Source: Candidatus Binatia bacterium
GTDB lineage: Bacteria > Desulfobacterota > Binatia > HRBIN30 > BPIQ01
Direction of reading: 5' to 3'
NCBI GenBank assembly: GCA_026004195.1
Contig: BPIQ01000002.1
Coordinates: 558,001 to 622,000, forward strand
Length of the DNA: 64,000 bases
Part shown: one piece after another, positions 8,028 to 17,034 of the stretch
How positions within the stretch are numbered: the stretch's first letter is position 1
Layout of the letters: every line of letters starts with the position of its first letter
The notes under the pieces: generated by a model
Seen by the model: the letters and a program-made list of their open reading frames with translations, nothing else
The model's database searches: none
What the model was told of the DNA's origin: nothing
Made by a program: the position numbers and the translations under genes

Positions 8028-9574
8028 GCCGTGCCTCGCAGACCCGGCCACGAAGCGCCCGGGAGAAGTCCGGCCAGGGCGAGAAGAAGCCAGGCATCAC
8101 CCCAGCGGACGTAAACCGTGAGGTCCCGCCGCGGTTCGACTTTTCCGACTGCGACGCCGGGGCCGTCCGGCCGAAGGAGCGAACGAATCTCGCCGTACGG
8201 TGTCACGAATCCGGAAATGCCCCCGGAAGACGCACGGACCAGGTAGCGGCGGGTTTCCACGGCTCGGAAAACGGCCATGGAAAAGTGCTGTCGGGAGGCC
8301 CCGCCGTCCCCGGAATCCATCCAGGAATCGTTCGAGATGTTGACCAGGAGCTCCGCCCCCTGCCTCACCGAATCTCGCACGAGGTGCGGGAAGAGGATCT
8401 CGTAGCAAATCGAGACACCGAGCAGGACGCCGTTCCAGCGAAGCGGGCGGGCGCTGCCACCCGGAGCGAACTCGGCCGGCTGTCCGTCGCGGGACCGGCG
8501 CCGCCAGAAGGGATTGTACTCGGCGAACGGAACGAGGCGTCGCTTGTCGTAGGTGTCGAGAATCGTCCCGCCCGGACCCAGGAGGTACGCGGAGTTGTAG
8601 GCGCGGTTTCCCCCGTCCGACCGTGGCGCACCGGTAAGAAGCGCGCCGGAGACGGGTGCCACCAGACCGCCGAGCTCCTCCCGAAGGGCGGGCTCTCGGT
8701 CCAGGTAGAAACTCACCGCATTCTCGGGCCAGACGACCAGGTCGGGGGAACGTGCGAGGGCGATCGTCGTGAGATTTCCGTACCTGTCGACGACCCGCCG
8801 CAGCCGTGCAGGATCCCACCGCCAGGCATTCGGCACGTCGGCCCCGACGACGGCAACGGTTCGCCCGGAAGGCAAGGCAGCGGTTTCCGCCATCCGGAAC
8901 CGGGCGCAGTGCCGGCCGTAAGCGACGGTGAACACGAGAAGCCCCACCGCGGGGGCGACGTGCCGCAAAGCGCGGGACCGCCATCTCCCGCGATTGCTTC
9001 CCGTGAACACTTCGACGAGCGAGAGGCTCGTGAAGGCGACCACGAAGGAAACGGCGTACACGCCGCCCAGGTCGGCGATTTGGATCAAGACGAGATTCGA
9101 GTACTGCGTGTGGCCCAGGAGTTCCCAGGGCATGCCCGTGAACAGTCGCGAGCGGAGGAGTTCCGCCCCGGCCCAGAGGCAAGCGCCGACCAGAGGACGC
9201 AGCCCGGACGAGACCCGATCGTGGAGAACGGCATAAGCGAAGAGCAGCGGCCCGTAGGTGAGGCCCCCGTACGCGAACCAGACGGCAAGAGCGAAGGCCC
9301 AGGCAGCCCACGGTCCGGCGTCGAAATATTTGAGCGTCGCATCGGGGGCCCAGTACGTAATCCCGTACCCGATCACGAACGCGAAAAGCACTCCGGCGCC
9401 GAAAGCCTTGCGAGGGCCCAGGCCTGCCGCTGCGAGGAAGAGAAGTCCCGGCACGGCCCACGCGGCAACCCACCGTTCGTAGGGAGGGCACGCGGCCGTG
9501 TAGAGCGCAGCGGCCAGGAGGACCCCGGAAAGCGGTGCCGACCGCCTCCACAGCGGGACGCCCGAGGTTGTCAT
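8024..9574 (-). CDS. lnt: apolipoprotein N-acyltransferase
   Basis: Encodes 516 aa from the ATG at 9574; an in-frame ATG at 9598 is an alternative, but AAGGACAGG just before 9574 looks like a better ribosome site. Six or more N-terminal membrane helices precede a nitrilase-fold domain. Its Glu-Lys-Cys triad is visible in VVWPENAVSF, DKRRLVPFAEYNPF and GVSICYEILFPHL. Lnt transfers an acyl chain from phospholipid to the N-terminal cysteine of lipoproteins in the inner membrane, the last step of lipoprotein maturation. It sits between two sensor kinase genes and overlaps the downstream one. Confidence 0.95.
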   Translation of the reverse strand: MTTSGVPLWRRSAPLSGVLLAAALYTAACPPYERWVAAWAVPGLLFLAAAGLGPRKAFGAGVLFAFVIGYGITYWAPDATLKYFDAGPWAAWAFALAVWFAYGGLTYGPLLFAYAVLHDRVSSGLRPLVGACLWAGAELLRSRLFTGMPWELLGHTQYSNLVLIQIADLGGVYAVSFVVAFTSLSLVEVFTGSNRGRWRSRALRHVAPAVGLLVFTVAYGRHCARFRMAETAALPSGRTVAVVGADVPNAWRWDPARLRRVVDRYGNLTTIALARSPDLVVWPENAVSFYLDREPALREELGGLVAPVSGALLTGAPRSDGGNRAYNSAYLLGPGGTILDTYDKRRLVPFAEYNPFWRRRSRDGQPAEFAPGGSARPLRWNGVLLGVSICYEILFPHLVRDSVRQGAELLVNISNDSWMDSGDGGASRQHFSMAVFRAVETRRYLVRASSGGISGFVTPYGEIRSLLRPDGPGVAVGKVEPRRDLTVYVRWGDAWLLLALAGLLPGASWPGLRGTA

Positions 9575-9622
9575 CCTGTCCTTCGCGGCTCTTTCCATCG
9601 TTCGGTGAGAGAAGCCTCGCCC

Positions 9623-10798
9623 CTACGAGACTACCGCCTCGGCGGACGCCACGGCCCCGCACTCGACGGTCGCCACCGGCGTGCCGAGCTCGCCCGCGGG
9701 CACCGGAAGCACGAGCGCGAAAACGGACCCGCGGCCCGGCTCGCTCGAAGCTTCGATGTCACCGCCGAGGATCCGCGCGAGCTTGCGGGAAAGAGCCAGG
9801 CCGAGACCGATACCCCCGTGTTGCCGCGTCGAAGAACCGTCGATTTGCCGGAACGGTTCGAACACGATCTCCATCTTGTCCGCGGGGATTCCAGGTCCGG
9901 TGTCCTCGACGGCGAAACGAACTCGCCCGTTCTCCGCCCGGATCCGAAGCGAAACCTCGCCTTCGGCCGTGAACTTGGCCGCGTTGCTCACCAGATTGCG
10001 CAAAATGGTTCGGAGCTTGACGGCGTCGGTGTAGAGTCGACTCGGCGCCCCCGTCACGTCGAGGGTGAACCTCACGTCCTTTCCCTCGAGCAGAAAATTC
10101 CCGAGACGCGCGAGCTCTCGCGCGACTTCCGCGGTCTCGACCCAGTCCGGATCGGACTGGACGACCCCCGCTTCCGCCTTGGCGTAGCTCAGAAAGTCGC
10201 ACACGAGCTCCGTCAGGTTCCCGACCGCTTTGCGGATCGACCCGAGGGGGGCACGCGTGGATTCGGGGAGCGACCCGTAAGCTCCTTCCTGCAGAAGATC
10301 GACGTAACCGAGGATGATGTTCAGCGGGGTCCGGAACTCGTGGGACACGTTGGCCACGAGCTCTCTCTGCAGCCGTTCTCGCTCGCGGATCTCCGCGAGC
10401 AATCGGTGGGCCTTGAGCGCCGAGTCCACCCAGAGGAGAAGCTTGTCCGGACCGTCGGCCTTGTCGTGGTACCCCTGGATGTCGAGCTCGGCCATCATCC
10501 GCCTGGCGGGCTTCTCGCCCGCATAGCCGGTCTGCAGGATGATCTGCACGTAGGGGTCGAAGCGCCGGATTTCCCGGATGAGCTGCTCGCCCGTCATCCG
10601 CGGCATGAAGTAGTCGACCAGAAGCAGGTGAATGTCGTGTTCGTGGAAGAGTTCGAGGGCGATCGGACCGCTCTCGGCGGTGAGCACGCGGTGCCCTTCA
10701 CGCTCGAGAAGTTTTCGGACCGAAAGCAGGACTTCCTCCTGGTCGTCGACGACCAGGATCGTGTGACCACTGGGAGAGGGACGGGATTTTCTCGCCAT
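9623..10798 (-). CDS. hybrid receiver-histidine kinase
   Basis: Encodes 391 aa with a receiver domain first: DD at 18-19 and phospho-acceptor Asp62 in LLLVDYFMPRMTG. A helical linker leads into HisKA (LQRELVANVSHEFRTPLNIILGYVDLL, with His in the SHEFRTP motif). The HATPase domain has NLVSNAAKFT, DTGPGIPADKM and GGIGLGLALSRKLARILGG. There is no membrane segment, so it is a cytoplasmic kinase whose receiver is fed by another kinase. The lnt gene follows after about 50 bp in the same direction, so cotranscription is likely. Confidence 0.92.
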   Translation of the reverse strand: MARKSRPSPSGHTILVVDDQEEVLLSVRKLLEREGHRVLTAESGPIALELFHEHDIHLLLVDYFMPRMTGEQLIREIRRFDPYVQIILQTGYAGEKPARRMMAELDIQGYHDKADGPDKLLLWVDSALKAHRLLAEIRERERLQRELVANVSHEFRTPLNIILGYVDLLQEGAYGSLPESTRAPLGSIRKAVGNLTELVCDFLSYAKAEAGVVQSDPDWVETAEVARELARLGNFLLEGKDVRFTLDVTGAPSRLYTDAVKLRTILRNLVSNAAKFTAEGEVSLRIRAENGRVRFAVEDTGPGIPADKMEIVFEPFRQIDGSSTRQHGGIGLGLALSRKLARILGGDIEASSEPGRGSVFALVLPVPAGELGTPVATVECGAVASAEAVVS

Positions 10799-10854
10799 CG
10801 TCGTTCTCGACCCCGAAAGTTACGTTTCCCTCGGCACGGCGAGCGCCTCGGGCC

Positions 10855-11772
10855 TCACGGCTGGTTGTACTGTTCGAGGTGCAGCTTGAAGGGCTTCGTC
10901 CGTCCCGCCGGGAGCTGCGAGCCGTCCCGCAGGGTCGCGGGGATGGCAAACACGATGCGATTGTGGTCGATGTGCGGAGTTCCGTCGGCGTGCCAGTAGT
11001 CCGGGTCGTCCGCGGAGAGCTCGTACGTGCCGCCCGGGACATGGGCGTCCTGGTAAGCCTGGAAGTCGTGACGCCAGTACCACACGGCATCGCTCTCCTC
11101 CGTCTCGTCGGGCGGAGCGTCGAGCACACCGGCGATCGTGGGGTCGTCCGAGAGGGCTTCGAAGTAGTAACCCTGGAGGTTGTAGATTTTCGTGTCCTCC
11201 GGTCGAAGCCGGAACGGCATGGCGACGGCGAAGCCCGAGAAGGAGGTCGCGGCCCGTACGTTCGAAAGGTCGAACGTGACGTAAGCCGTCCCGTTCCGGT
11301 CGACGCCTGTCCGGTATCCGTTCACCTCGATGACGGCGTCGCCGTTCGGAAGCACGACGGGCGGAGCCACGACGGTGAAGTCCGTATCGGGGATCGCGAC
11401 TTCCGTCTTACCCGCGCCCTGGCGCTTCACCTCGATCGCTGTGGGACCCATCGGAAGGCCGGGGACCTCGACCCGCAGCTGGGGTTTCTCGACCCCGTCG
11501 GCCTGGTCCCGAGCGAGGACCGCCTCCGCCTCGACCGCGGCCGAAGCGTTTTTGGTGCCACTTTGGAAACGCACTTCGTACTGGTCCCCCGGCACGAGAC
11601 TGCTGCCGAAGACGATCACCGTCGCGCCCGGGTAGGCGAAGTGAGGGCGAACGGAGGCGGGTAGCGGGGGCGGCTTTTCGCAACCGCAACCGGCACGCGC
11701 TACGGGAACGGAGAAGAAAAGGGCGAGAACGCCCGAGGTGACGGCAACCACGAAATGCTGCTTGCCCTGCAT
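10855..11772 (-). CDS. exported hypothetical protein with IPT/TIG-like N-terminal part
   Basis: Encodes 305 aa. It begins with a signal peptide (MQGKQHFVVAVTSGVLALFF, cleavage near VARAG) followed by a Cys-rich CGCEKPPPLP start of the mature protein. Residues about 35-135 (FAYPGATVIVFGSSLVPGDQYEVRF ... TAIEVKRQG) look like an IPT/TIG Ig-like domain. The remainder, rich in Asp and Tyr (GTYELSADDPDYWHADGTPHIDHNR), is unassigned. Probably periplasmic or surface located. No catalytic motif is recognised. It lies just upstream of, and in line with, the REC-kinase gene (56 bp gap). Confidence 0.7.
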   Translation of the reverse strand: MQGKQHFVVAVTSGVLALFFSVPVARAGCGCEKPPPLPASVRPHFAYPGATVIVFGSSLVPGDQYEVRFQSGTKNASAAVEAEAVLARDQADGVEKPQLRVEVPGLPMGPTAIEVKRQGAGKTEVAIPDTDFTVVAPPVVLPNGDAVIEVNGYRTGVDRNGTAYVTFDLSNVRAATSFSGFAVAMPFRLRPEDTKIYNLQGYYFEALSDDPTIAGVLDAPPDETEESDAVWYWRHDFQAYQDAHVPGGTYELSADDPDYWHADGTPHIDHNRIVFAIPATLRDGSQLPAGRTKPFKLHLEQYNQP

Positions 11773-12184
11773 ATCGGCCTCCTACTCGGGACGAGTCGAC
11801 AAAGAGGATCGCTCGCGGAGGGACCCCGTCACAATTCTGGAAAAGTAGGAATTTTCGGGCCCTCTTACCGAGAACGTACGACCCTTTTCGGAGACTGCGG
11901 GGGACAACGATCCGATGTCGTAAGACCGCCGCTCGGCGTCGAACGCCTCGGGTTCGCTCCTACCGCGGTGGCACGCCTCGCTCGGTCCCGGGCGGCCGCA
12001 GAGCGGGGAGGTAACCGAACTCCTTGCGCGCGGGTCGGTTTTGGCTCCCGCTCTTGGCTCGGCCCGAACCGAGCCCGGGAGATCTCCCGAAGCCGCGCCA
12101 CGGTTCGACCTTACTTCCGTGCCGAGAAACCCGGCAGGCGGGGAAGCGCGAGTCCGTGGGGGTGACCGCCGGGGGGGACCGGAG
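11773..12184. other. intergenic region upstream of exported protein, no gene seen
   Basis: About 412 bp between the exported protein and tRNA-Ser, both read on the minus strand. No open frame with family resemblance or repeat is visible. The minus-strand promoter of the exported protein gene and the tRNA 3' trailer must be here. A slightly A/T-richer patch at about 11832-11865 (CAATTCTGGAAAAGTAGGAA on the plus strand) is the best promoter candidate. Confidence 0.4.
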
Positions 12185-12269
12185 CGGAGGGGGTGGGATT
12201 CGAACCCACGGACCCTCACGGGTCGCCGGTTTTCAAGACCGGTGCCTTCGTCCGCTCGGCCACCCCTCC
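12185..12269 (-). tRNA. tRNA-Ser (anticodon UGA)
   Basis: The minus strand folds as a class II tRNA. Acceptor GGAGGGG (12263-12269) pairs with CCCCTCC (12186-12192), with discriminator G at 12185. The anticodon loop CUUGAAA has UGA at plus positions 12233-12235. There is a long variable arm (CGACCCGUGAGGGUC) and a T arm GUGGG-UUCGAAU-CCCAC. The long variable arm and UGA anticodon identify serine, reading UCN codons. CCA is not encoded. It stands alone between two minus-strand genes. Confidence 0.97.
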
Positions 12270-12461
12270 GCGGAACTATCCTTAGCACCCGAAGGGCACG
12301 CGGCGAAACGAGGGCTGCCGAGCAACCTCACGGCCGGTGCGGCGGATTACGAGAAGCCGACGAGCCCGGAGCGAAATGCCGGCCGTCCCGAGCGAGCGCG
12401 ACGGTTCGGGCCTCGCCCGGGGAGAAGCGAACCCCTTCCGCCAGGCTCCGTCTTCCCGTGC

Positions 12462-13256
12462 CTAGACGGCAAGATCTCGCGCCCCGGTGCGCGAAGGCTC
12501 ACGGGCGAACCTGGGGAGAACGACGTCGAACCGCGTTCCACCCGTGGCCGTCCCGGACACCCGCACGGCCCCTCCCGACTCCTCGACGAGCCGCTTCACC
12601 GTGGCGAGGCCGAGGCCACTACCCAGAGGGGCGAGTTTCCTGGCTTCGTCGAGGCGGACGGCTTCTTCGAAGATGCGCTCTCGCATAGAAGGAGGAATTC
12701 CGATCCCCGTATCCGAGACGGACACCGCGAGCGACGTGGGTCCGAGAACTGCCCGCAGGCTGATTTTTCCGCTCGGGGTGTAGCGAACCGCGTTGCTCAG
12801 AAGGTTGATCAGCACCCGGCGCAGGACCGCGGGATCTCCCACGGCGACGCCCTCGTCGGGTGGAGAGACTTCGAACTCGAGGCCTTTCTCCTGGCAGCGC
12901 CACGAGAAGGCCTCGGCGCACTGCAGCAGGACCTGTCTCGGCGAGTAGGACACGCTGCCGGGGGACGAACCCTCACCGTCCAAGCGGGCGTGCGCGCCGA
13001 GCTCGTCCACCATTTCGGTCACGACCCTCGAGAGGCGCACGATGCTCTCCGCGGCCTCCCGGACTCGCAGGGACTCCCCCGCGTTCTCGATCCACTCCGC
13101 GTACCCGGCAATACACCAGAGAGCTTCCCGCAGGTCGTGGGTGAGAGCCGCAAAAGGCGAATTTTTCCCCGAACGAAGACCCCCTCCGCGGGATGCTCCC
13201 GCGGGAACACCGCTCGAGCCCTTCCCCTGTACGTTCCTGCTCGGTTGCGCTTTCAT
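12462..13256 (-). CDS. soluble histidine kinase
   Basis: Encodes 264 aa with only a HisKA-like and a HATPase domain. The phospho-acceptor His is in ALTHDLREALWCIAGYAEWIE (about residue 41). The ATPase N box is NLLSNAVRYT, followed by DTGIGIPPSMRERIFEEAVRLDE and LGSGLGLATVKRLVEESGG. There is no sensor or membrane domain; a good ribosome site (GGAAAGGA) precedes the ATG, so it is a compact kinase rather than a fragment. No response regulator is adjacent. The short N-terminal tail (about 35 residues) is basic and disordered. Confidence 0.88.
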   Translation of the reverse strand: MKAQPSRNVQGKGSSGVPAGASRGGGLRSGKNSPFAALTHDLREALWCIAGYAEWIENAGESLRVREAAESIVRLSRVVTEMVDELGAHARLDGEGSSPGSVSYSPRQVLLQCAEAFSWRCQEKGLEFEVSPPDEGVAVGDPAVLRRVLINLLSNAVRYTPSGKISLRAVLGPTSLAVSVSDTGIGIPPSMRERIFEEAVRLDEARKLAPLGSGLGLATVKRLVEESGGAVRVSGTATGGTRFDVVLPRFAREPSRTGARDLAV

Positions 13257-13367
13257 TGTCCTTTCCTTCTGCCACTGGACCGGACAAGCGCTCGTACAAG
13301 TCCCGTGCCAACAGCTTCGCCCGAGCGGACTCTACGGCAACGGCAAGAGAAGCTGACACAGAAGGTG

Positions 13368-15623
13368 TCAAAAAGCGGTCTTCCGTCTTCCCGAAGAGCC
13401 CTGGGTAGCCGGCTCCAACTCTCCGAAAATGCAGGGAATTCCGCCCTTGGTTCGCGGTTCGTCCGGAAGGAAGGCAAGCTCGCCTACCCCGAGCAAAGAA
13501 AGCGGGGGTAATTCGAACCCCGAGCCCGCGAGCGTGAAAAGGAGACCGAGAGACCGCGAAAGATTCTCCACTCGGGCTCCGACCCGGTTCTCGAGGACGA
13601 CGATCGTCAGGTTTCGGGGATCCGGGAGGGAAACCGCAGGCCGCACGGTGCCGTCCTCTCCGAGTGCGAAGACTTCGAGCCCTGCCGTCCCGTCGACCGC
13701 AAAGCGTAAAAGACGGGAGTTCGGATCCAGGACTTCGACCAGAAGATGAGGGACCAGCAAATCGCGCACTTCGCCCCGAGGCCCCGGGGCACCGGTGGAG
13801 AACGGTGCCACCGTGGCCCGAACGTCGATTTCGACGGGAAGCTCGGGATCGAGCCGGGCGAACGCGGGCAGGAAAAACGCGAGAACTCCGGCCCTCAGCG
13901 GAACGGGCGGAACGAGTGGGAGCTCTCGCAACCTTGCCCGGAAAAGTCCCGCCTCGCTGGCTGCCGAGAGAAACCGGTCGAGAAACGACGTCGAGACGCA
14001 AAGGCCCATGTCGTGGGATGCTCCCGCGGGGTCGCCCCGGAGGTCCGGGGCCATCTCCGCCACGTGATGGGAACCCGGAAGCTCGACCGAAGGCCGGAGG
14101 GCACCGACGCCGGCATCGAGGACGAAAACGACCCCTTCCGCGTCCTCCTCGATCGTCGAGAAAACCCCGCGAAGTTCGAAAAGTTCGGCCACCACCTGGC
14201 CGTCGACCCGCAGGTCCGAGAGCTCGACCTCCAGAGCTTCGGCGAGGGGAGCGTCCAGAGGCCCGGGGCCGTCGGGGTCCCCGAGCAAATCTTCCAAGCC
14301 CCCGCGCAAAAGCGCCTCGGTGTCCGGCAGGAGAAGCTCGACGACCGAGCCGAGAACGCCGCTGCAGTTCGCCGTCTCGTGGAAGCCCGAGAAATCGACC
14401 GAGACGGGACCCGTCTGGTCGACCCCGATCCGCGTCGGGTCCTCGGGCTCCGGTAGCAGGTCGAAAAACGCGCGGACCGTCGTCGCATCGACCCGTATGC
14501 GCACCGTGCAGTCCGCCGTCGTACCGTCCACGTCGACGACGAGCGCGAGGCCTTCGAGAAGAAGCTCGGTCTCGAGCGCCCCTTCGACGGCGTCGAAGTG
14601 GATCTCCGCCCCCTCCAGGGTAATCTCGTCGACGGTGGCGTCCACCTCTTCGAGACAGCCGACCAGTGGAGCTCGCAACACACATCGGTCGTCGAGGACC
14701 TTCGTCCCGGGGGGGAGGACGTCCTCGGCCGAAAGAAGAAGAGCTTCGGTCGCAGCAGCCTCGAGCTTGTCGAGACCGCTTTCCGTAAGCCTCACCGAGA
14801 TCCCTCCCGGGACCAGGTGGCCCCGAGGCAGAAACGGCCCGGGAAGAACGACGACGCGGTCTCGAGCCAGAACTTCGAAGCCAAGTACCAGTTCGGAAAG
14901 CACGGGGAAGAAAGGCACGGAAGGCACGGGAAGGCGGGCCTGGAACTCGCCTCCGGGTCCGAGCGGCAGGGGGAAGCCGTTCACGGTCACGTAAGCCCCT
15001 TCGGGGGCCGAGACGGCAGAGCCCCGAACGTCCACGGCGCCCGGGGCCACGAGCGACCCGTGGGGTGGCTCGATCATTCGAAGCTCGGGGCTGCCTTCGC
15101 TCGGTGGCAGCCCCGAGCAAACCCGGGTTGCGTGCCCCAATCGGATAACCCCGTAGCTCCCCACCCCCGGCGACGGGAAGGAGCGGCAACGAAGCGCCGA
15201 CCCGAGATCCCAGACAATCTCGACCTCTCCCGGCTCCGACCCCACCAGGACCGGGTCGTCCGTCGAAAGGCGGAGAAGAGTCAACGAGCGCTTTCCGAGC
15301 AACAGAATCGGCCCACCGGGCACGGCGGAAATCCAGGTACCCCGCCGCCTTTTCCACGACGTACAGGACACGCGCCAATCTCCTACCGATCCCCGGTGGG
15401 AACGCAGGAGAAGCCGGACCGACGGCTCTCCCTCGCCGCAGGGAGGCCTGGGCAGCGAGGCGAGAAAGGCGGGATCTCGTAACCGGAGCGAAAATGCGCC
15501 GGCGGAGGAGGGCAAGACGAAGAGCAGGAGTGCAACGAAGCGCCGAAGCCCGGGTCGTCCGTGGAGAAAAGCCGTAGAACCCCCCGAACGTCCCCACGCT
15601 ACACGTGTTGCCGAGCCTGTCAA
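13368..15623 (-). CDS. large exported hypothetical protein, possibly TULIP/BPI-like
   Basis: Encodes about 751 aa if translation starts at the TTG at 15623. No ATG or GTG lies in a sensible place, so the start is uncertain. A signal-peptide core RRFVALLLFVLPSSAGAF follows. Around residues 170-200 is a carbohydrate-binding-like or Ig-like piece (PHGSLVAPGAVDVRGSAV...YVTVNGFPLPL). The long C-terminal part alternates hydrophobic and acidic strands (VDEITLEGAEIHFDAVEGALETELLLEGLALVVDVDG), which recalls lipid-binding BPI/TULIP domains. That reading is inference. It is divergent from the HU gene. Confidence 0.7.
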   Translation of the reverse strand: MTGSATRVAWGRSGGSTAFLHGRPGLRRFVALLLFVLPSSAGAFSLRLRDPAFLASLPRPPCGEGEPSVRLLLRSHRGSVGDWRVSCTSWKRRRGTWISAVPGGPILLLGKRSLTLLRLSTDDPVLVGSEPGEVEIVWDLGSALRCRSFPSPGVGSYGVIRLGHATRVCSGLPPSEGSPELRMIEPPHGSLVAPGAVDVRGSAVSAPEGAYVTVNGFPLPLGPGGEFQARLPVPSVPFFPVLSELVLGFEVLARDRVVVLPGPFLPRGHLVPGGISVRLTESGLDKLEAAATEALLLSAEDVLPPGTKVLDDRCVLRAPLVGCLEEVDATVDEITLEGAEIHFDAVEGALETELLLEGLALVVDVDGTTADCTVRIRVDATTVRAFFDLLPEPEDPTRIGVDQTGPVSVDFSGFHETANCSGVLGSVVELLLPDTEALLRGGLEDLLGDPDGPGPLDAPLAEALEVELSDLRVDGQVVAELFELRGVFSTIEEDAEGVVFVLDAGVGALRPSVELPGSHHVAEMAPDLRGDPAGASHDMGLCVSTSFLDRFLSAASEAGLFRARLRELPLVPPVPLRAGVLAFFLPAFARLDPELPVEIDVRATVAPFSTGAPGPRGEVRDLLVPHLLVEVLDPNSRLLRFAVDGTAGLEVFALGEDGTVRPAVSLPDPRNLTIVVLENRVGARVENLSRSLGLLFTLAGSGFELPPLSLLGVGELAFLPDEPRTKGGIPCIFGELEPATQGSSGRRKTAF

Positions 15624-15757
15624 CGCGGGACCGATCGGCTGGCCGGGGCGGCGGCAGTCCTTGTCGGAACGGACAGTCGAGCAACCCTCGTGCCAGGGCG
15701 CCTGCCGGAAGGGGGTAAAAAAGGCCGGATTTTTCACCGTGTCGTGCCTTCTTTCTC

Positions 15758-15786
15758 TTGACATTCTCGCCTCACTGGGTGCAATT
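15758..15786 (+). promoter_or_regulatory. candidate sigma-70 promoter of the HU gene
   Basis: A perfect -35 hexamer TTGACA at 15758-15763 is followed 17-19 nt later by an A/T-rich stretch GCAATTAG (15781-15788). That stretch is a weak -10. The start codon is at 15853, preceded by a strong ribosome site GGGGAGGAGG. The assignment rests mainly on the -35 box and its position. Confidence 0.4.
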
Positions 15787-15852
15787 AGGCGTCGTTTTCC
15801 TGCGTCCGGAGCTTTTGCCGGAACCGAAGTCACAACGAGGGGAGGAGGCAAG

Positions 15853-16140
15853 ATGGCCAAAGCAATGACCAAGTCGCAGCTTCTGGAAAAACTCGCCAAG
15901 GCGACGAACCTTTCGAAAAAAGACGTCGATCGGGTGATTCAGTCGCTCGTCAACACGATCGTGAGCTCCGTTCGCAAGGGGGAGCCCGTCAAGATCCCCG
16001 GGCTCGGTACGTGGAAGAAGGTGAAAACCAAGGCACGCATGGGCCGGAATCCGCAAACCGGAGAGCCCATCAAGATTCCCGCACGCACGAAAGCTCGTTT
16101 CACCGTCGCCAAGGCTTTCAAGGAGCAGGTTCTCAAGTAA
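15853..16140 (+). CDS. HU family DNA-binding protein
   Basis: Encodes 95 aa, the standard HU length. The N-terminal helices (MTKSQLLEKLAKATNLSKKDVDRVIQSLVNTI) form the dimer core. The beta arm GRNPQTGEPIKIPARTKARFT contains the NP motif whose proline intercalates into DNA and bends it. HU is an abundant nucleoid protein acting as a dimer. The gene has its own promoter-like -35 and a very strong ribosome site, consistent with high expression. IHF is less likely because the helix and arm residues follow HU. Confidence 0.95.
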   Translation: MAKAMTKSQLLEKLAKATNLSKKDVDRVIQSLVNTIVSSVRKGEPVKIPGLGTWKKVKTKARMGRNPQTGEPIKIPARTKARFTVAKAFKEQVLK

Positions 16141-16312
16141 GGTTCTCCTCGCGGTCGCGGGGGGTCGGTGGACGTGGGTGGAGACCCGGGAAGTGGGGAG
16201 GATGGCGGAGGAGGAGGAACCGAGAAGCGAGCATCGACGCGCCGACGCCTCGCGGGTCCACTGGTTCGACCCGGAACGGTGAAGGAAGCAGGAAGCTCGT
16301 TGGGAGGTGGCG

Positions 16313-16723
16313 ATGTATCGAGGTGATCGGTACTCGGGTTTGTTCGAGCCGGATGCGCTCCTACCGGCACAGTTCTACGCGGCGTTCCGGCAAGCCTCGC
16401 GTGTCCAGGGAGAACGGCATCTCATGCTTGCGGTTCTCGAGGACGCGCTCGACTGCTACCAGAAGTACGCCTTCGCGAAGGATCACCACGCGCGCCAGCT
16501 TTTCGAGGAAGCCTGTCAGTGGATCTTCTCCGACGACCGAGACTGGCCCTTTTCGTTCCAGAACATCTGCCAGACCCTGGAAATCAACCCCGACTGGCTC
16601 CGCGAAGGTCTGGAGCGGTGGAGGCGTAAAGCGCTCGAGACGGGACGCGGCAGACGGGGGCAACCGATCGAGCCCGACGTTCTGGCCAAAGCCATAGGAA
16701 CGGAAAAACACGCCGCAGGTTGA
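16313..16723 (+). CDS. conserved hypothetical protein
   Basis: Encodes 136 aa from the ATG at 16313, with a good ribosome site (GGGAGGTGG). It is predicted mostly helical and soluble. The pattern FSFQNICQTLEINPDWLREGLERWR near the C-terminal third looks like a small helical recognition module. Similar ICxxLGIxPxxLRxGL proteins occur in deltaproteobacteria as far as I recall. A DNA-binding role is possible but unproven. A REP array begins directly after its stop codon. Confidence 0.7.
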   Translation: MYRGDRYSGLFEPDALLPAQFYAAFRQASRVQGERHLMLAVLEDALDCYQKYAFAKDHHARQLFEEACQWIFSDDRDWPFSFQNICQTLEINPDWLREGLERWRRKALETGRGRRGQPIEPDVLAKAIGTEKHAAG

Positions 16724-16726
16724 GGT

Positions 16727-17005
16727 CGCGGGGACGCGACGGAGCGCGTCCCTCCGGATGGCGGCCGCGTTCGGCGCGGCGTCTCGAATATGCGATCGGA
16801 GGGCCACGCTCTGTCGTGGCCGTGGTGGTGTTCACCGACGGCGTTCATCGTGGACGCGACGGAGCCGCGTCCCTCCGGATGGCGGCCGCGTTCGGCGCGG
16901 CGTCTCGAATATGCGATCGGAGGGCCACGCTCTGTCGTGGCCGTGGTGGTGTTCACCGACGGCGTTCATCGTGGACGCGACGGAGCTGCGTCCCTCCGGC
17001 ACGGA
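16727..17005. repeat. REP/BIME array A, two 120-bp tandem units
   Basis: Type-1 hairpins (stem GGACGCG/CGCGTCC) lie at 16732-16751, 16852-16872 (one extra loop base) and 16973-16993 (last stem pair degenerate). Type-2 hairpins GGCCACGCTCTGTCGTGGCC lie in inverted orientation at 16802-16821 and 16923-16942. The unit repeats every 120-121 bp with nearly identical spacers. The CGGAG flank of each hairpin faces the centre of the unit, giving a head-to-head pair. The array fills the space between two convergent genes (16723 and 17035). Short open frames inside are by-products of the repeat. Confidence 0.9.
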
Positions 17006-17034
17006 CGTCGTGACAAGGCGGCCGTACCTGCCGG

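Noticed and set aside
12462-13256. Short histidine kinase as a truncated remnant of a larger kinase
   Set aside because: It has a good ribosome site, a complete HisKA and HATPase domain and an intact stop, so it is more likely a compact complete kinase.
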